DNA of 35,813 nucleotides, from positions 1 through 35,813 of the forward strand of contig SVRZ01000027.1 of assembly GCA_015064555.1 (NCBI GenBank). Direction: 5' to 3'. A program made the position numbers and the translations under genes. Shown piece by piece: positions 16,276 through 24,263 of this stretch; the first letter of the stretch is position 1, and each line of letters starts with the position of its first letter. The DNA comes from Oscillospiraceae bacterium (GTDB lineage Bacteria; Bacillota; Clostridia; Oscillospirales; CAG-272). Below the pieces are notes generated by a model. The model had not been told where the DNA came from. It worked only from the letters and a program-made list of their open reading frames with translations, and ran no database searches.

Positions 16276-16352
16276 ATTTTCTCCATTCTGCCACGGCGCT
16301 TTTGGCGGCAAATGAGCCTCCACGCCCTCTCGCGGCAAGTTATACTTTCAGT

Positions 16353-16381
16353 ATTCTAACACATTTTTCAAAATATTTCAA
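16353..16381 (-). promoter_or_regulatory. Sigma-A type promoter for metG - tatD - radical SAM
   Basis: TTGAAA (16376-16381) and TAGAAT (16353-16358) on the minus strand have a 17-base spacer. Confidence 0.75.
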
Positions 16382-16404
16382 TCTGTAAGAGGATTTTTTA
16401 ATAA

Positions 16405-16451
16405 TTATTTGCCATAAAACAGACGGATAGATCATGATTTATGGCAAATAA
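16405..16451. repeat. Perfect 14-bp inverted repeat after the TIR-LRR operon
   Basis: TTATTTGCCATAAA (16405-16418) and its exact complement (16438-16451) flank 19 bases. It begins 13 bases past the stop of the downstream TIR-LRR gene. The minus-strand RNA would form a 14-bp stem but without a proper U-tract (TTATTAAAAAAT follows), so it may be a weak terminator, an mRNA-stabilising stem or a protein-binding site for metG. Confidence 0.6.
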
Positions 16452-16464
16452 GTTTAAATGGGGG

Positions 16465-18720
16465 TTATTTTTTGTAATCCCAGACGATTTCTCCATTGAA
16501 TTCTTCGTTCCATTTTTTATGCCAACCCTTTGGCGCTTTTAAAAGGAAACCGGGCTTGGGCTTGCATATATTCAAAGTGCAAGTGCAATCGTAAAATGCA
16601 CTTTCACCAACATTAGTAACGCTATCCGGGATGGTTATGCTTGTGAGGTTTGAGCAATGAGAAAATGCCCAATCTCCGATGCTTGTTACACTATCCGGAA
16701 TTTTGATACTCGTAAGGCTTGTGCAAAGCGAGAACGCATAACGGCCGATGCTTGTTACGCTATCCGGAATCGTGATGCTCGTAAGACTTGTGCAACCGTA
16801 GAACGCAGACTCACCGATGCTTGTTACGCCTTCGGGGATGATAAGCTCGGTTACAAGCTGACCGTTAAGATAGAGGTTATGTGCATGATAAAGCGGATTG
16901 GCAGATAAGGTACTAAACGATATATTACACCATTTTGCTATATCTGTTATATACACACTTGTAAGGTTAGTGCAACCATTGAACGCGGAATGACTGATGC
17001 TTGTTACGCTATCCGGGATGGTTATGCTCTTAAGGCTTGTGCAACCCAAGAACGCATACTCACCAATGCTTGTCACGCTATCCGGAATCGTGATGCTCGT
17101 AAGACTTGTGCAACCGTAGAACGCAGAATCACCAATTTTGGTCACACTATCATGCACAATAAGATCCTTGATAATGCCTCCGTAATCTTTATATCCTTTC
17201 AAAACACCATTTTGAATCTCACAAAACCTAAGAGCTTCCTTTGCTCTGCGTATCTCGTTTGCCTTTCGAGTTTCTTCCGCTCTGCGAGCTGCCTCCGCTG
17301 CTCTGCGCGCCTCTTCAGCCTTGCGAGCTTCCTCTGCCTTGCGAGCTTCCTCTGCTCTGCGTATCTCGTTTGCCTTTCGAGTTTCTTCCGCTCTGCGAGC
17401 TACCTCCGCTGCTCTGCGCGCCTCTTCCGCCTTCCTTGCCTCTTCTGCTTTACGGGCTTCTTCAGCCTTGCGTGCTTCTTCTGCCTTTCGTGCTTCTTCT
17501 GCCCTACGCTCTTCCTCTGCCTTATGAGCATCCATTGCCGCGAGTATCGTTTCTATGCTAGGGGCTGCAGATTTTGCTTTTGCCAATTCAAGCTCGAGCT
17601 CCTTCGCTCTGAGCTCTGAATCGGCTATTCTTTTCTCGGATTCATCATCCTCTACCGGATTATTCAAGATGTCTATACACTCTCCGAGCCTTTCGATCAG
17701 CTGATCAAAATTCTCGGCATAGGTTAGTCCGGAGAAGAAATTCTTCAAGGTTCTGTCCGCGAGCTGAGTAGGCATATTATCAATGCGGTATTCTACCTTA
17801 AGAGTTCTGTATTTTTCGGGGATCTGCGAATAGGTTCTCGCCTCCGGAGCCTTCTGCATATCTCTTCTCATTATGTACGGAATCTCTCTTTTCATTGCAT
17901 CACAGGAAGTATGTCTTGAATTGACGGAGGAAACAAAGACGAATATAGAGCAATTATCCATAGCCGTATGCAATGCCTTTTCATAATTTGCAACCGCATC
18001 TCGTCCGTGCTGAAGGTTTCTGAATGCCGCAAAGCAGGTAAGACCGTTTGACTCTATGAAGTTCAGCACTTCATTTACCTTCTTCATATCCTTACTTGAA
18101 TAGGCAAGGAAAACGTCTCTCGGTATGCTGAGATCATACAATCCCGCCTCCAGCTTTTCTGCCTCCTGCTCAAAGGCGGTAAGATACTTTTGCTTGTCCT
18201 CGGGAGAGAGAACCGAGCCTGCCCTATCAAGGAGCAAGGCGATAGGAGTTATATATTCTTCTCTGATAGATTTAATGAGGAAATCCAGAACAAGATCTAT
18301 GAAAATCGCATTCTCTTTGACATCTATTTCGCATATATATTCGGATATTTCAGTTCTCGTGCCACTATTTGCAAGCTCGAAAAATTCCGCGAGGAAATCA
18401 TGAGGATCAATATCCTTTATCTTGCGGCATATATCCACAATAGCTCTGCTATCTATATAGCTGGAGGTTATCTTTTCCCAGAGCTGTGAGCGGAGATTGT
18501 AATATCTATTCATCTTCTCTCGCAACAGGGCTTCATCTATCACCGAGCCAAGACTTGACCTTACGGTTGATTCGAGCTTTTTATATTCACGCTCCACCGC
18601 GGTCTCTGCAAATTCGCTTCCGCAATGTGCACAGGTGTAAATAACACCTAAGCTTCCCTCTGTTTTAGAAAGCTTGCCGTTTGCGCCGCAAATCGGACAA
18701 TCAAAATTAACAAGTGCCAT
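16465..18720 (-). CDS. Zinc ribbon - TIR - coiled coil - LRR protein A
   Basis: The 751-residue protein has four parts. A zinc ribbon uses Cys8, Cys11, Cys30 and Cys33. An all-helical region (about 45-195) contains LRSQLWEKI and PHDFLAEFFELANSG. A TIR domain (about 199-350) starts RDVFLAYSSKD; the candidate catalytic Glu279 sits in CDAMKREIPYI after FVFVSSVNS. A charged coil (about 400-495) is built of (K/R)AEEAR repeats. The C-terminal LRR domain (about 515-715) is BspA-type (SITIPDSVTSIG.YAF.GC.SL) with one WCNISF insertion, and ends in a W...W...F.G(E)IVW.Y cap. There is no signal peptide. TIR domains with this glutamate commonly cleave NAD+. AAGGAG lies 10 bases before the ATG. It is 38 bases downstream of its paralog, in one operon. 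Confidence 0.85.
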   Translation of the reverse strand: MALVNFDCPICGANGKLSKTEGSLGVIYTCAHCGSEFAETAVEREYKKLESTVRSSLGSVIDEALLREKMNRYYNLRSQLWEKITSSYIDSRAIVDICRKIKDIDPHDFLAEFFELANSGTRTEISEYICEIDVKENAIFIDLVLDFLIKSIREEYITPIALLLDRAGSVLSPEDKQKYLTAFEQEAEKLEAGLYDLSIPRDVFLAYSSKDMKKVNEVLNFIESNGLTCFAAFRNLQHGRDAVANYEKALHTAMDNCSIFVFVSSVNSRHTSCDAMKREIPYIMRRDMQKAPEARTYSQIPEKYRTLKVEYRIDNMPTQLADRTLKNFFSGLTYAENFDQLIERLGECIDILNNPVEDDESEKRIADSELRAKELELELAKAKSAAPSIETILAAMDAHKAEEERRAEEARKAEEARKAEEARKAEEARKAEEARRAAEVARRAEETRKANEIRRAEEARKAEEARKAEEARRAAEAARRAEETRKANEIRRAKEALRFCEIQNGVLKGYKDYGGIIKDLIVHDSVTKIGDSAFYGCTSLTSITIPDSVTSIGEYAFLGCTSLKSITIPDSVTSISHSAFNGCTNLTSVYITDIAKWCNISFSTLSANPLYHAHNLYLNGQLVTELIIPEGVTSIGESAFYGCTSLTSITIPDSVTSIGRYAFSLCTSLTSIKIPDSVTSIGDWAFSHCSNLTSITIPDSVTNVGESAFYDCTCTLNICKPKPGFLLKAPKGWHKKWNEEFNGEIVWDYKK
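17235..17523. repeat. Degenerate 15-bp coding repeat array (coiled coil of protein A)
   Basis: The minus strand encodes repeated AEEAR(K/R) units, seen on the plus strand as variants of CTTCCTCTGCCTTGCGAG. Two longer blocks (about 17237-17300 and 17345-17425) are near copies of each other, both encoding AEVARR/AEAARR and AEETRKANEIRR, a sign of recent internal duplication. Confidence 0.85.
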
Positions 18721-18758
18721 AATATTATGCTCCTTTTTATCTTTAAATAAAGAATCTT

Positions 18759-21700
18759 TTACTTTTTGTAGTTCCAGACGATTTTGCCCTTGAAGTCTTT
18801 GCTCCAGTCCTTATGCCATCCTTCGGGAGTTTTTGAAAACAAGCCGGGCTTGGGATGGCATATATTCAAGGTGCAAGTGCAACCGGAGAACGCAGAAGAG
18901 TCTATGCTTGTTACGCTATCCGGAATCGTGATGCTTGTAAGCTTTCCGCAACCGGAGAACGCACAAGAGCAGATGCTTGTTATACCCTGTGGGATAATGA
19001 AGGCTTCTGCACTATTTCCAACCGCATAGTGAACAAGTGTTTTTCCATCCTTAGTATAGATATGGTTGCCGTCTATGTTCTTATATTCAGGATTATTTTC
19101 GTCCACGGCTATCTGCGTAAGACTTGTGCAACCGGAGAACGCACCATATCCGATGCTTTTTACGCTTTCGGGAATTGTTATGCTTGTGAGGTTTTTGCAA
19201 TCGGAGAACGCATGATCACTAATGCTTGTAACACCATCCGGAATAACAACTTCTGTGATTTTATTGTTCGGATCTTTGAATTCCTTCAGAACTCCGTCTT
19301 CGATTTGACAGCATTTAAGAATTTCAGCCTTGCGCTCCGCCTCTAGCCTGCGCGTCTTCATCTCTTCGGTCTCATAGTTCCAAATTATCTCACCTAAGAA
19401 ATAGTTTTTCCAATTTTGATCCCAATTCTCTCCCGGAGCATTATGCATGAAACACAATTTACATCCGCAATACTTAAATGCCTCAGCTCCAATCTTTGTG
19501 ACACTGTCGGGAATAATAATGCTTGCAAGCTGTTTGCATCCTTCAAATGTCGACTCTCCAATTTCTGTAACGCTATTCGGAATAGTTATGCTTGTAAGGC
19601 TTGTGCAGTTCTGGAACGCATAACCGTCAATGCTTGTTACACCGTCCGGAATCGTGATGCTCGTAAGACTTGTGCAATCGTGGAAGGCAGTACCAATTTT
19701 AGTAACACTATTCGGAAGAATAATATTTTTAAGACTGGTGCATTGATTGAACGCATGATCGCCAATTTCAGTAACACCATCAGAAATAATAATACTCGTA
19801 AGTCCTGTGCAACCTAAGAATGTGCCGTAGCCGATGCTTGTTACACTACCGGGGACGGTGATACTTGTAAGCCCTTCGCACCATAGGAATGCCTGGTTGC
19901 CTATTTCTGTAACACTATCGGGAATTGTGATACTTGTAAGTTTTTTGCACCACGCGAATGCTGAGTCCGCAATCTTAGTAACACTATCCGGAATAACAAA
20001 TTCTTCATCGTTTTTTGCCTGAGTGTATATGACCAGCATTTTCATATCTTTGGTGTAAAGATTACCATCAATAGATGTATATGATTTATTTCCCGGGTTC
20101 ACGTTTATGCTAGTAAGATTTGTGCATCCCGAGAATGCATTTGATGCAACATTCGTAACACTATCGGGAATTTCAATACTTGTAAGGCTTGTGCAACCCG
20201 AGAACGCATAAGAACAAATGCCAGTCACGCTATTGGGAATACTAACACTCATAAGTCCCGTGCACTCCTTAAACGCCCAGATGCCGATAGTGATAACTCT
20301 ATTAGGAATAGTAATACTTTTAATTCCTTTGCAACCCAAGAACGCCCCCCTTCCTATCATGGTGACACTATCAGGGATTGTGATGCTTGTAAGTTCCGCA
20401 CAGTCTTTGAACGCATAATCGCCGATTTCTATAACATCACTGGGAATAATAACTTCGGTGATTTTATTGTTCGGATCCTTGAATTTTTTCAAAATTCCGT
20501 CTTCTATCTGGAAGCATTTGCGAATTTCGGCCTTGCGAGCTTCTTCCTCTCTGCGAGCCTCTTCGGCTTTTCTTGCCTCCTCAGCTTTGCGAGCTTCTTC
20601 CGCCCTGCGAGCCTCCTCAGCCTTGCGGGCTTCCTCTGCCTTGCGAGCTTCTTCGGCTCTTCGAGCCTCCTCCTTTGCTCTGCGAGCCGCTTCAGCCTTC
20701 CTTACCTCCTCAGCCTTTCGAGCTTCCTCGGCTTTGCGAGCTTCTTCGGCTTTGCGGGCTTCCTCGGCTTTGCGAGCCTCTTCTGCCTTCCTTGCCTCTT
20801 CTGATTTACGGGCTTCTTCAGTCTTGCGGGCTTCTTCCTCTGCCCTGCGAGCCTCCATGGCTTTGATGATCTCATCTATATCGGGAGCTGCACTTGAGCC
20901 TGCGGTTCTTGATTTTGAAAGCTCGAGCTCAAGCTCCTTGCTTCTGAGCTCTGCCTCCCTTGCCTTTTGCTCGGCTTCTATTGCCTTGAGCTCTGCCTCC
21001 TTTGCTCTGCGAGCTTCTTCTGCCAATCTGAGCTCCGTATCATCTTCATCATCTGCGGGATTATTCAAGATGTCGATACACTCTCCGAGCCTTTCGATCA
21101 GCTGATCAAAATTCTCGGCATAGGTGAGCCCGGAGAAGAAGTCCTTCAAGCTTCTGTCTGCAAGGGGTGTGGGCTTATTATCAAGGCGGTACTCCACCTT
21201 AAGCGTTCTGTATTTTTCGGGGATCTGCGAATAGGTTCTCGCCTCGGGAGCCTTCTGCATATCCTTCTTTCTTATATAGGGTATCTCCCTCGTCATTGCA
21301 TCACAGGAATTATTTCTTGAATTGACTGAGGAAACGAATACGAATATGGAGGAATTATCTATTGCGGTATGAAGCGCCTTCTCATAGTTTGCAACCGCAT
21401 CACGTCCGTGCTGAAGGTTTCTGAATGCCGCAAAGCAGGTAAGACCGCTTGCCTCAATAAAATTAAGCACCTCAACGACCTTATTCATATCCTTGCTTGA
21501 ATAAGCCAGGAATACGTCTCTCGGGACGTTTACATCATATATTCCCTCGGCTGCTTTTTCGGCTTCCTTCTCAAATTTAGTGAGGTATCTCTGCTTATCC
21601 TCGGGCGAAAGCAGCGCACCCGCCTTATCAAGAAGGGCGGCGATCGGAGTTATGTATTCCACCTGAATGGATTTTAAAAGAAAATCAAGAACAAGGTCTA

Positions 21701-22121
21701 AAAAGAGCTCATTCTCCTTGACGTTTATTTCGCATATGTATTCTGCGATCTCCGGCTCGGTTCCGCTATTGGCAAGCTCGAAAAACTCGGCAAGGAAATC
21801 ATGAGGATCAATAGCCTTTATCTTGCGGCATATATCAACGATCGCCTTGCTGTCTATATAATTTGCATGGATCTTTTCCCAGAGCTGTGAGCGCAGATTG
21901 TAATATATCGCTGTTTTTTCGCGCAGGATGGCTGCCTCGATGGCTGAGCCGACATTTTTCTTAATGCTCACCTGCAGCTTTTCATACATTTCACCTGCCC
22001 TATCCTCGGCAAACTTGCTTCCGCAATGCGAGCAGGACCAGATGATATCACCGCTATCCTCGCTTTTGCTGAGCTTTCCGTTAGCTCCGCAGATAGGGCA
22101 ATCCATAAGCTTTAACTCCAT
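18759..22121 (-). CDS. Zinc ribbon - TIR - coiled coil - double LRR protein B
   Basis: The 1120-residue protein is a longer paralog of protein A, nearly collinear for the first 360 residues: ribbon Cys8/11/30/33, helical region, TIR from about 199 with candidate catalytic Glu279 (AMTREIPYI). A coil of KAEEAR units spans about 365-540. A first LRR block (about 560-890) ends in a W...W...F.GEI.W.Y cap (about 900-916). A short charged linker repeats the QIED(G)(V/I)LK.FKDPNNKITEV(V/I)IP entry, and a second LRR block (about 955-1090) ends with the same cap as protein A. This indicates internal duplication of cap, linker and LRR. No secretion signal is present. GGAGG is 12 bases before the ATG, a slightly long spacing. 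Two promoters precede it and it is the first gene of the pair. Confidence 0.85.
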   Translation of the reverse strand: MELKLMDCPICGANGKLSKSEDSGDIIWSCSHCGSKFAEDRAGEMYEKLQVSIKKNVGSAIEAAILREKTAIYYNLRSQLWEKIHANYIDSKAIVDICRKIKAIDPHDFLAEFFELANSGTEPEIAEYICEINVKENELFLDLVLDFLLKSIQVEYITPIAALLDKAGALLSPEDKQRYLTKFEKEAEKAAEGIYDVNVPRDVFLAYSSKDMNKVVEVLNFIEASGLTCFAAFRNLQHGRDAVANYEKALHTAIDNSSIFVFVSSVNSRNNSCDAMTREIPYIRKKDMQKAPEARTYSQIPEKYRTLKVEYRLDNKPTPLADRSLKDFFSGLTYAENFDQLIERLGECIDILNNPADDEDDTELRLAEEARRAKEAELKAIEAEQKAREAELRSKELELELSKSRTAGSSAAPDIDEIIKAMEARRAEEEARKTEEARKSEEARKAEEARKAEEARKAEEARKAEEARKAEEVRKAEAARRAKEEARRAEEARKAEEARKAEEARRAEEARKAEEARKAEEARREEEARKAEIRKCFQIEDGILKKFKDPNNKITEVIIPSDVIEIGDYAFKDCAELTSITIPDSVTMIGRGAFLGCKGIKSITIPNRVITIGIWAFKECTGLMSVSIPNSVTGICSYAFSGCTSLTSIEIPDSVTNVASNAFSGCTNLTSINVNPGNKSYTSIDGNLYTKDMKMLVIYTQAKNDEEFVIPDSVTKIADSAFAWCKKLTSITIPDSVTEIGNQAFLWCEGLTSITVPGSVTSIGYGTFLGCTGLTSIIISDGVTEIGDHAFNQCTSLKNIILPNSVTKIGTAFHDCTSLTSITIPDGVTSIDGYAFQNCTSLTSITIPNSVTEIGESTFEGCKQLASIIIPDSVTKIGAEAFKYCGCKLCFMHNAPGENWDQNWKNYFLGEIIWNYETEEMKTRRLEAERKAEILKCCQIEDGVLKEFKDPNNKITEVVIPDGVTSISDHAFSDCKNLTSITIPESVKSIGYGAFSGCTSLTQIAVDENNPEYKNIDGNHIYTKDGKTLVHYAVGNSAEAFIIPQGITSICSCAFSGCGKLTSITIPDSVTSIDSSAFSGCTCTLNICHPKPGLFSKTPEGWHKDWSKDFKGKIVWNYKK
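20502..20846. repeat. Degenerate 15-bp coding repeat array (coiled coil of protein B)
   Basis: About 20 (K/R)(A/S/T)EEAR units are encoded on the minus strand, longer than the matching array in protein A. Such an array can change length by slippage in 15-base steps without loss of frame. Confidence 0.85.
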
Positions 22122-22162
22122 AATAGCGCTATTCCTCCAATAAAAATACTATCGCATTTTAT

Positions 22163-22191
22163 ATACTAACATAATTTGCCGGAAAATGCAA
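22163..22191 (-). promoter_or_regulatory. Proximal promoter of the TIR-LRR operon
   Basis: TTGCAT (22186-22191) and TAGTAT (22163-22168) on the minus strand have a 17-base spacer; predicted start about 35 bases before the ATG. Confidence 0.6.
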
Positions 22192-22207
22192 GAAAATATT
22201 TATTTAA

Positions 22208-22236
22208 ATATTAAATATATGGCAATAAATTGTCAA
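22208..22236 (-). promoter_or_regulatory. Distal promoter of the TIR-LRR operon
   Basis: TTGACA (22231-22236) and TAATAT (22208-22213) on the minus strand have a 17-base spacer in a very A/T-rich stretch. Two promoters in tandem suggest more than one level or condition of expression. The rest of 22237-22319 leads to the divergent yitT-like gene, whose own -10 is probably TAAAAT near 22284 with a poor -35. Confidence 0.65.
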
Positions 22237-22319
22237 TTTTTTATATTTTTTCGTTTTCCTCTTTTAAATCGGATTATTTTGTGATAAAATGAGATGTGAA
22301 TTCAACTCAGGGAGAACTT

Positions 22320-23234
22320 ATGAAAACAATTTTGAATAATAAAAATATACTTACGTCGGTGAAAAATTCGGCACTCGTCGTGCTGGGAACGCTCGTTCTT
22401 GCATTCGGTGCAGCTGTGTTCATTATCCCCTTCGACCTTGTCACCGGAGGAATAACAGGTCTTGCCATAATTCTGGATGAGATAATAAAGGCGGAGTTTA
22501 TAACGATAGATCTTATTATAACCGTAATTACCTGGCTCACCTTCCTGCTCGGGGCGGTAATATTGGGAAAGGACTTTGCCCTCAAAACGCTCATATCCAC
22601 GATAACATATCCTTTTGCTATATCGCTGTTTTTACAACTCGCATCACCCGATGCGCTCGGCGGCTACCTTGATCTTGCCGGTAGCAGCTACGGCGAGCTG
22701 GCACTCATTCTCGGCTCGGTGGTCGGCGGAGGACTCGTCGGTATCGGCTGTGCGCTTGCATTTCTCGGCGGCGGCTCGACGGGCGGCGTTGATATCATCG
22801 CATTCGTCATATGCAAATTCTTCCCTCGCCTGAAAAGCTCAAAGGTGATATTCGTCATTGATGCGCTGATAGTGACGCTCGGTATATTCATCATAAACGA
22901 TCTCATTATTTCGCTCTTGGGTGTGCTCTCGGCGACGGTCGCAGCGATTATGATAGACAAGGTATTTCTTGGCGGTAAGCGCGCTTTGGTCGCAAAGATA
23001 GTATCCGAAAAATACGACGAAATAAACCGTCTTGTTATCGAAAAAATGGACAGAACGACAACTATTATTGACGTTACGGGCGGTTATAGCCTTCAAAATA
23101 AAAAAATGCTTATGGTTTCATTCACTATGCGCGAGTATACAACTATTATGAATATAGTGAATGAAACGGATAAATACGCATTCGTCACCATCCACCGCGC
23201 TCACGAGATAAACGGAGAGGGATGGACTAGGTGA
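22320..23234 (+). CDS. YitT-family membrane protein
   Basis: The ATG at 22320 follows GGGAGAA by 4 bases; a GTG frame 24 bases upstream overlaps that site. The 304-residue protein has five to six hydrophobic segments, beginning with GTLVLAFGAAVFIIPFDLVTGGITGLA, the typical first helix and G-rich loop of YitT proteins, and later FLGGGSTGGVDI. The C-terminal soluble part (about 215-300) has DRTTTIIDVTGGYS and MVSFTMREYTTIMNIV, the DUF2179 domain. The transported or sensed substrate is not known for the family. It is divergent from the TIR-LRR operon and ends at a strong bidirectional terminator. Confidence 0.92.
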   Translation: MKTILNNKNILTSVKNSALVVLGTLVLAFGAAVFIIPFDLVTGGITGLAIILDEIIKAEFITIDLIITVITWLTFLLGAVILGKDFALKTLISTITYPFAISLFLQLASPDALGGYLDLAGSSYGELALILGSVVGGGLVGIGCALAFLGGGSTGGVDIIAFVICKFFPRLKSSKVIFVIDALIVTLGIFIINDLIISLLGVLSATVAAIMIDKVFLGGKRALVAKIVSEKYDEINRLVIEKMDRTTTIIDVTGGYSLQNKKMLMVSFTMREYTTIMNIVNETDKYAFVTIHRAHEINGEGWTR

Positions 23235-23278
23235 GTTGATTTTAAGCTTAACGCATCACACAATATTAACTTTATATT

Positions 23279-23318
23279 AACGATAAAAGCCGCCCTACAC
23301 AAGGCGGCTTTTATCGTT
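23279..23318. terminator. Perfect 16-bp stem, bidirectional terminator
   Basis: AACGATAAAAGCCGCC (23279-23294) and its exact complement (23303-23318) flank an 8-base loop. A and T tracts on each side serve both the yitT-like gene (+) and the XRE gene (-). The XRE stop codon (23311-23313) lies within the stem. Confidence 0.88.
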
Positions 23319-23556
23319 CTGTTTCTAAATCTTCCGAACTAAATATCTCGTCATCCAAAAACTCGGTCAGAGGCATATTAAAGCCTCTTGCGAGCATAAT
23401 TACAGTGCTTAAGGTTACTGTTTTATTTTGTCCGTTCATAATACATTGCATACTTCCGTGTTGTATTCCCGATTCCTGCTCCAAGCGGTATTGGGACATA
23501 TCTTTTTCACGCAATAGATTGGAAATACGCTTTGCAACCGCATCATTTACTGTCAA
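23311..23556 (-). CDS. XRE-family helix-turn-helix regulator
   Basis: The 81-residue protein is almost only a Cro/C1-type helix-turn-helix: AVAKRISNLLREKDMSQYRL, ESGIQHGSMQCIMNGQNK, then TLSTVIMLARGFNMPLTEFL. The start is a TTG at 23556, preceded by GGGAGG at 7 bases; the nearest ATG is out of frame. Small XRE proteins of this kind repress their own divergent promoter in toxin-antitoxin and phage-like modules. It is divergent from a SLOG-like gene across a 164-base region with several GTAGG/CCTAC palindromes, so it is the best candidate to bind them. The stop codon lies inside a shared terminator. Confidence 0.88.
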   Translation of the reverse strand: MTVNDAVAKRISNLLREKDMSQYRLEQESGIQHGSMQCIMNGQNKTVTLSTVIMLARGFNMPLTEFLDDEIFSSEDLETER

Positions 23557-23587
23557 ACTGATACCTCCCGATAAGAAGATTTAACTC

Positions 23588-23705
23588 CGTAGATTTACCT
23601 ACGTATATATTTTATCAGGAAAAGCGAAAAAATATAAGAAGGTATGCCTACATACTCTTGACTTTCTTGTAAATACGTAGTACAATATGTAGGTGTACCT
23701 ACATA
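23588..23705. promoter_or_regulatory. Cluster of palindromic operator-like sites between the XRE and SLOG-like genes
   Basis: Three palindromes share GTAGG/CCTAC-type half sites: CGTAG-6-CTACG (23588-23603), GTATG-4-CATAC (23642-23655) and TATGTAGG-4-CCTACATA (23686-23705). A further TACGTA-like sequence lies at 23674-23679. The third starts at the last base of the -10 box and covers the likely transcription start; the second lies just upstream of the -35; the first overlaps the leader of the XRE gene. The layout fits autoregulated repression of both genes. Confidence 0.7.
23658..23686 (+). promoter_or_regulatory. Sigma-A type promoter for the SLOG-like gene
   Basis: TTGACT (23658-23663) and TACAAT (23681-23686) have a 17-base spacer and sit between two operator-like palindromes. 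A candidate minus-strand -10 (TAAAAT, 23612-23617) for the XRE gene is less convincing. Confidence 0.78.
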
Positions 23706-23720
23706 AAGGAGAATTGAGCT

Positions 23721-24176
23721 ATGATTGTGACTTTTTGCGGACACGCTCGTTTCTCAAAATCGGAGGACTACGAGCAAAAAATACTTGCATTTTTGGAAGA
23801 AAAGGTGGGAGTTCTTCCCGCAGATATGTATTTAGGCGGTTACGGTGAGTTTGATAGTTTTGCGTACGATTGTTGCAAGAAATACAAGGAAACACACCCT
23901 AACATTTCTCTTGTATTTGTAACACCGTATCTGACGACTGATTATCAATGCAATCACTTGCAGTACCAAGAAACAAGGTACGATTCAATTCTCTATCCTG
24001 AAATCGAGGATAAGCCTAAGCGGTACGCAATTACATACCGTAACAAATATATGGTGGAAAAAGCGGATTATGTAGTTGCCTACGTTTCACACAATTGGGG
24101 TGGCGCGTACACAACATACAGGCACGCAAAAAGAAAACACAAGGAGATCTTTAATCTTGGGAATTTCAAAGAATAA
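23721..24176 (+). CDS. SLOG/DUF1273-like Rossmann-fold protein
   Basis: The 151-residue protein starts MIVTFCGHARF and ends with a segment, KADYVVAYVSHNWGGAYTTY, that strongly resembles the DUF1273/YpsA-type SLOG domain (a strand, then GG(A/T)..T...A). SLOG domains bind nucleotide-derived ligands and occur as sensors or effectors in defence and stress systems; a ligand cannot be assigned here. There is no membrane segment. AAAGGAG is 9 bases before the ATG. It is divergent from the XRE regulator and appears to be controlled by it. No terminator was recognised in 24177-24260. Confidence 0.75.
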   Translation: MIVTFCGHARFSKSEDYEQKILAFLEEKVGVLPADMYLGGYGEFDSFAYDCCKKYKETHPNISLVFVTPYLTTDYQCNHLQYQETRYDSILYPEIEDKPKRYAITYRNKYMVEKADYVVAYVSHNWGGAYTTYRHAKRKHKEIFNLGNFKE

Positions 24177-24263
24177 AGTATTTACCGGATTCTATATGAC
24201 ATAGTTGTACGGGATCGGCGGTTTTGTAATTTTTGCCTTTTTGCGTTTTTTCGGCTTCGGTGA

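Noticed and set aside
16276-16346. Possible T-box or other riboswitch ahead of metG
   Set aside because: The leader from the predicted start is about 70 bases, too short for a T-box, and no T-box signature was seen.
15052-16359. 435-codon open frame on the plus strand
   Set aside because: It lies opposite metG, whose class I motifs and start are certain; the plus-strand product shows no family pattern.
17235-20846. Repeat arrays as a CRISPR array
   Set aside because: Units are 15-base, in frame and contiguous with no unique spacers; they encode a coiled coil.
20458-21105. Plus-strand ORF full of ALRASS repeats
   Set aside because: It is the antisense reading of the AEEAR coil array of the TIR gene; the minus strand has the ribosome binding site, promoters and domain structure.
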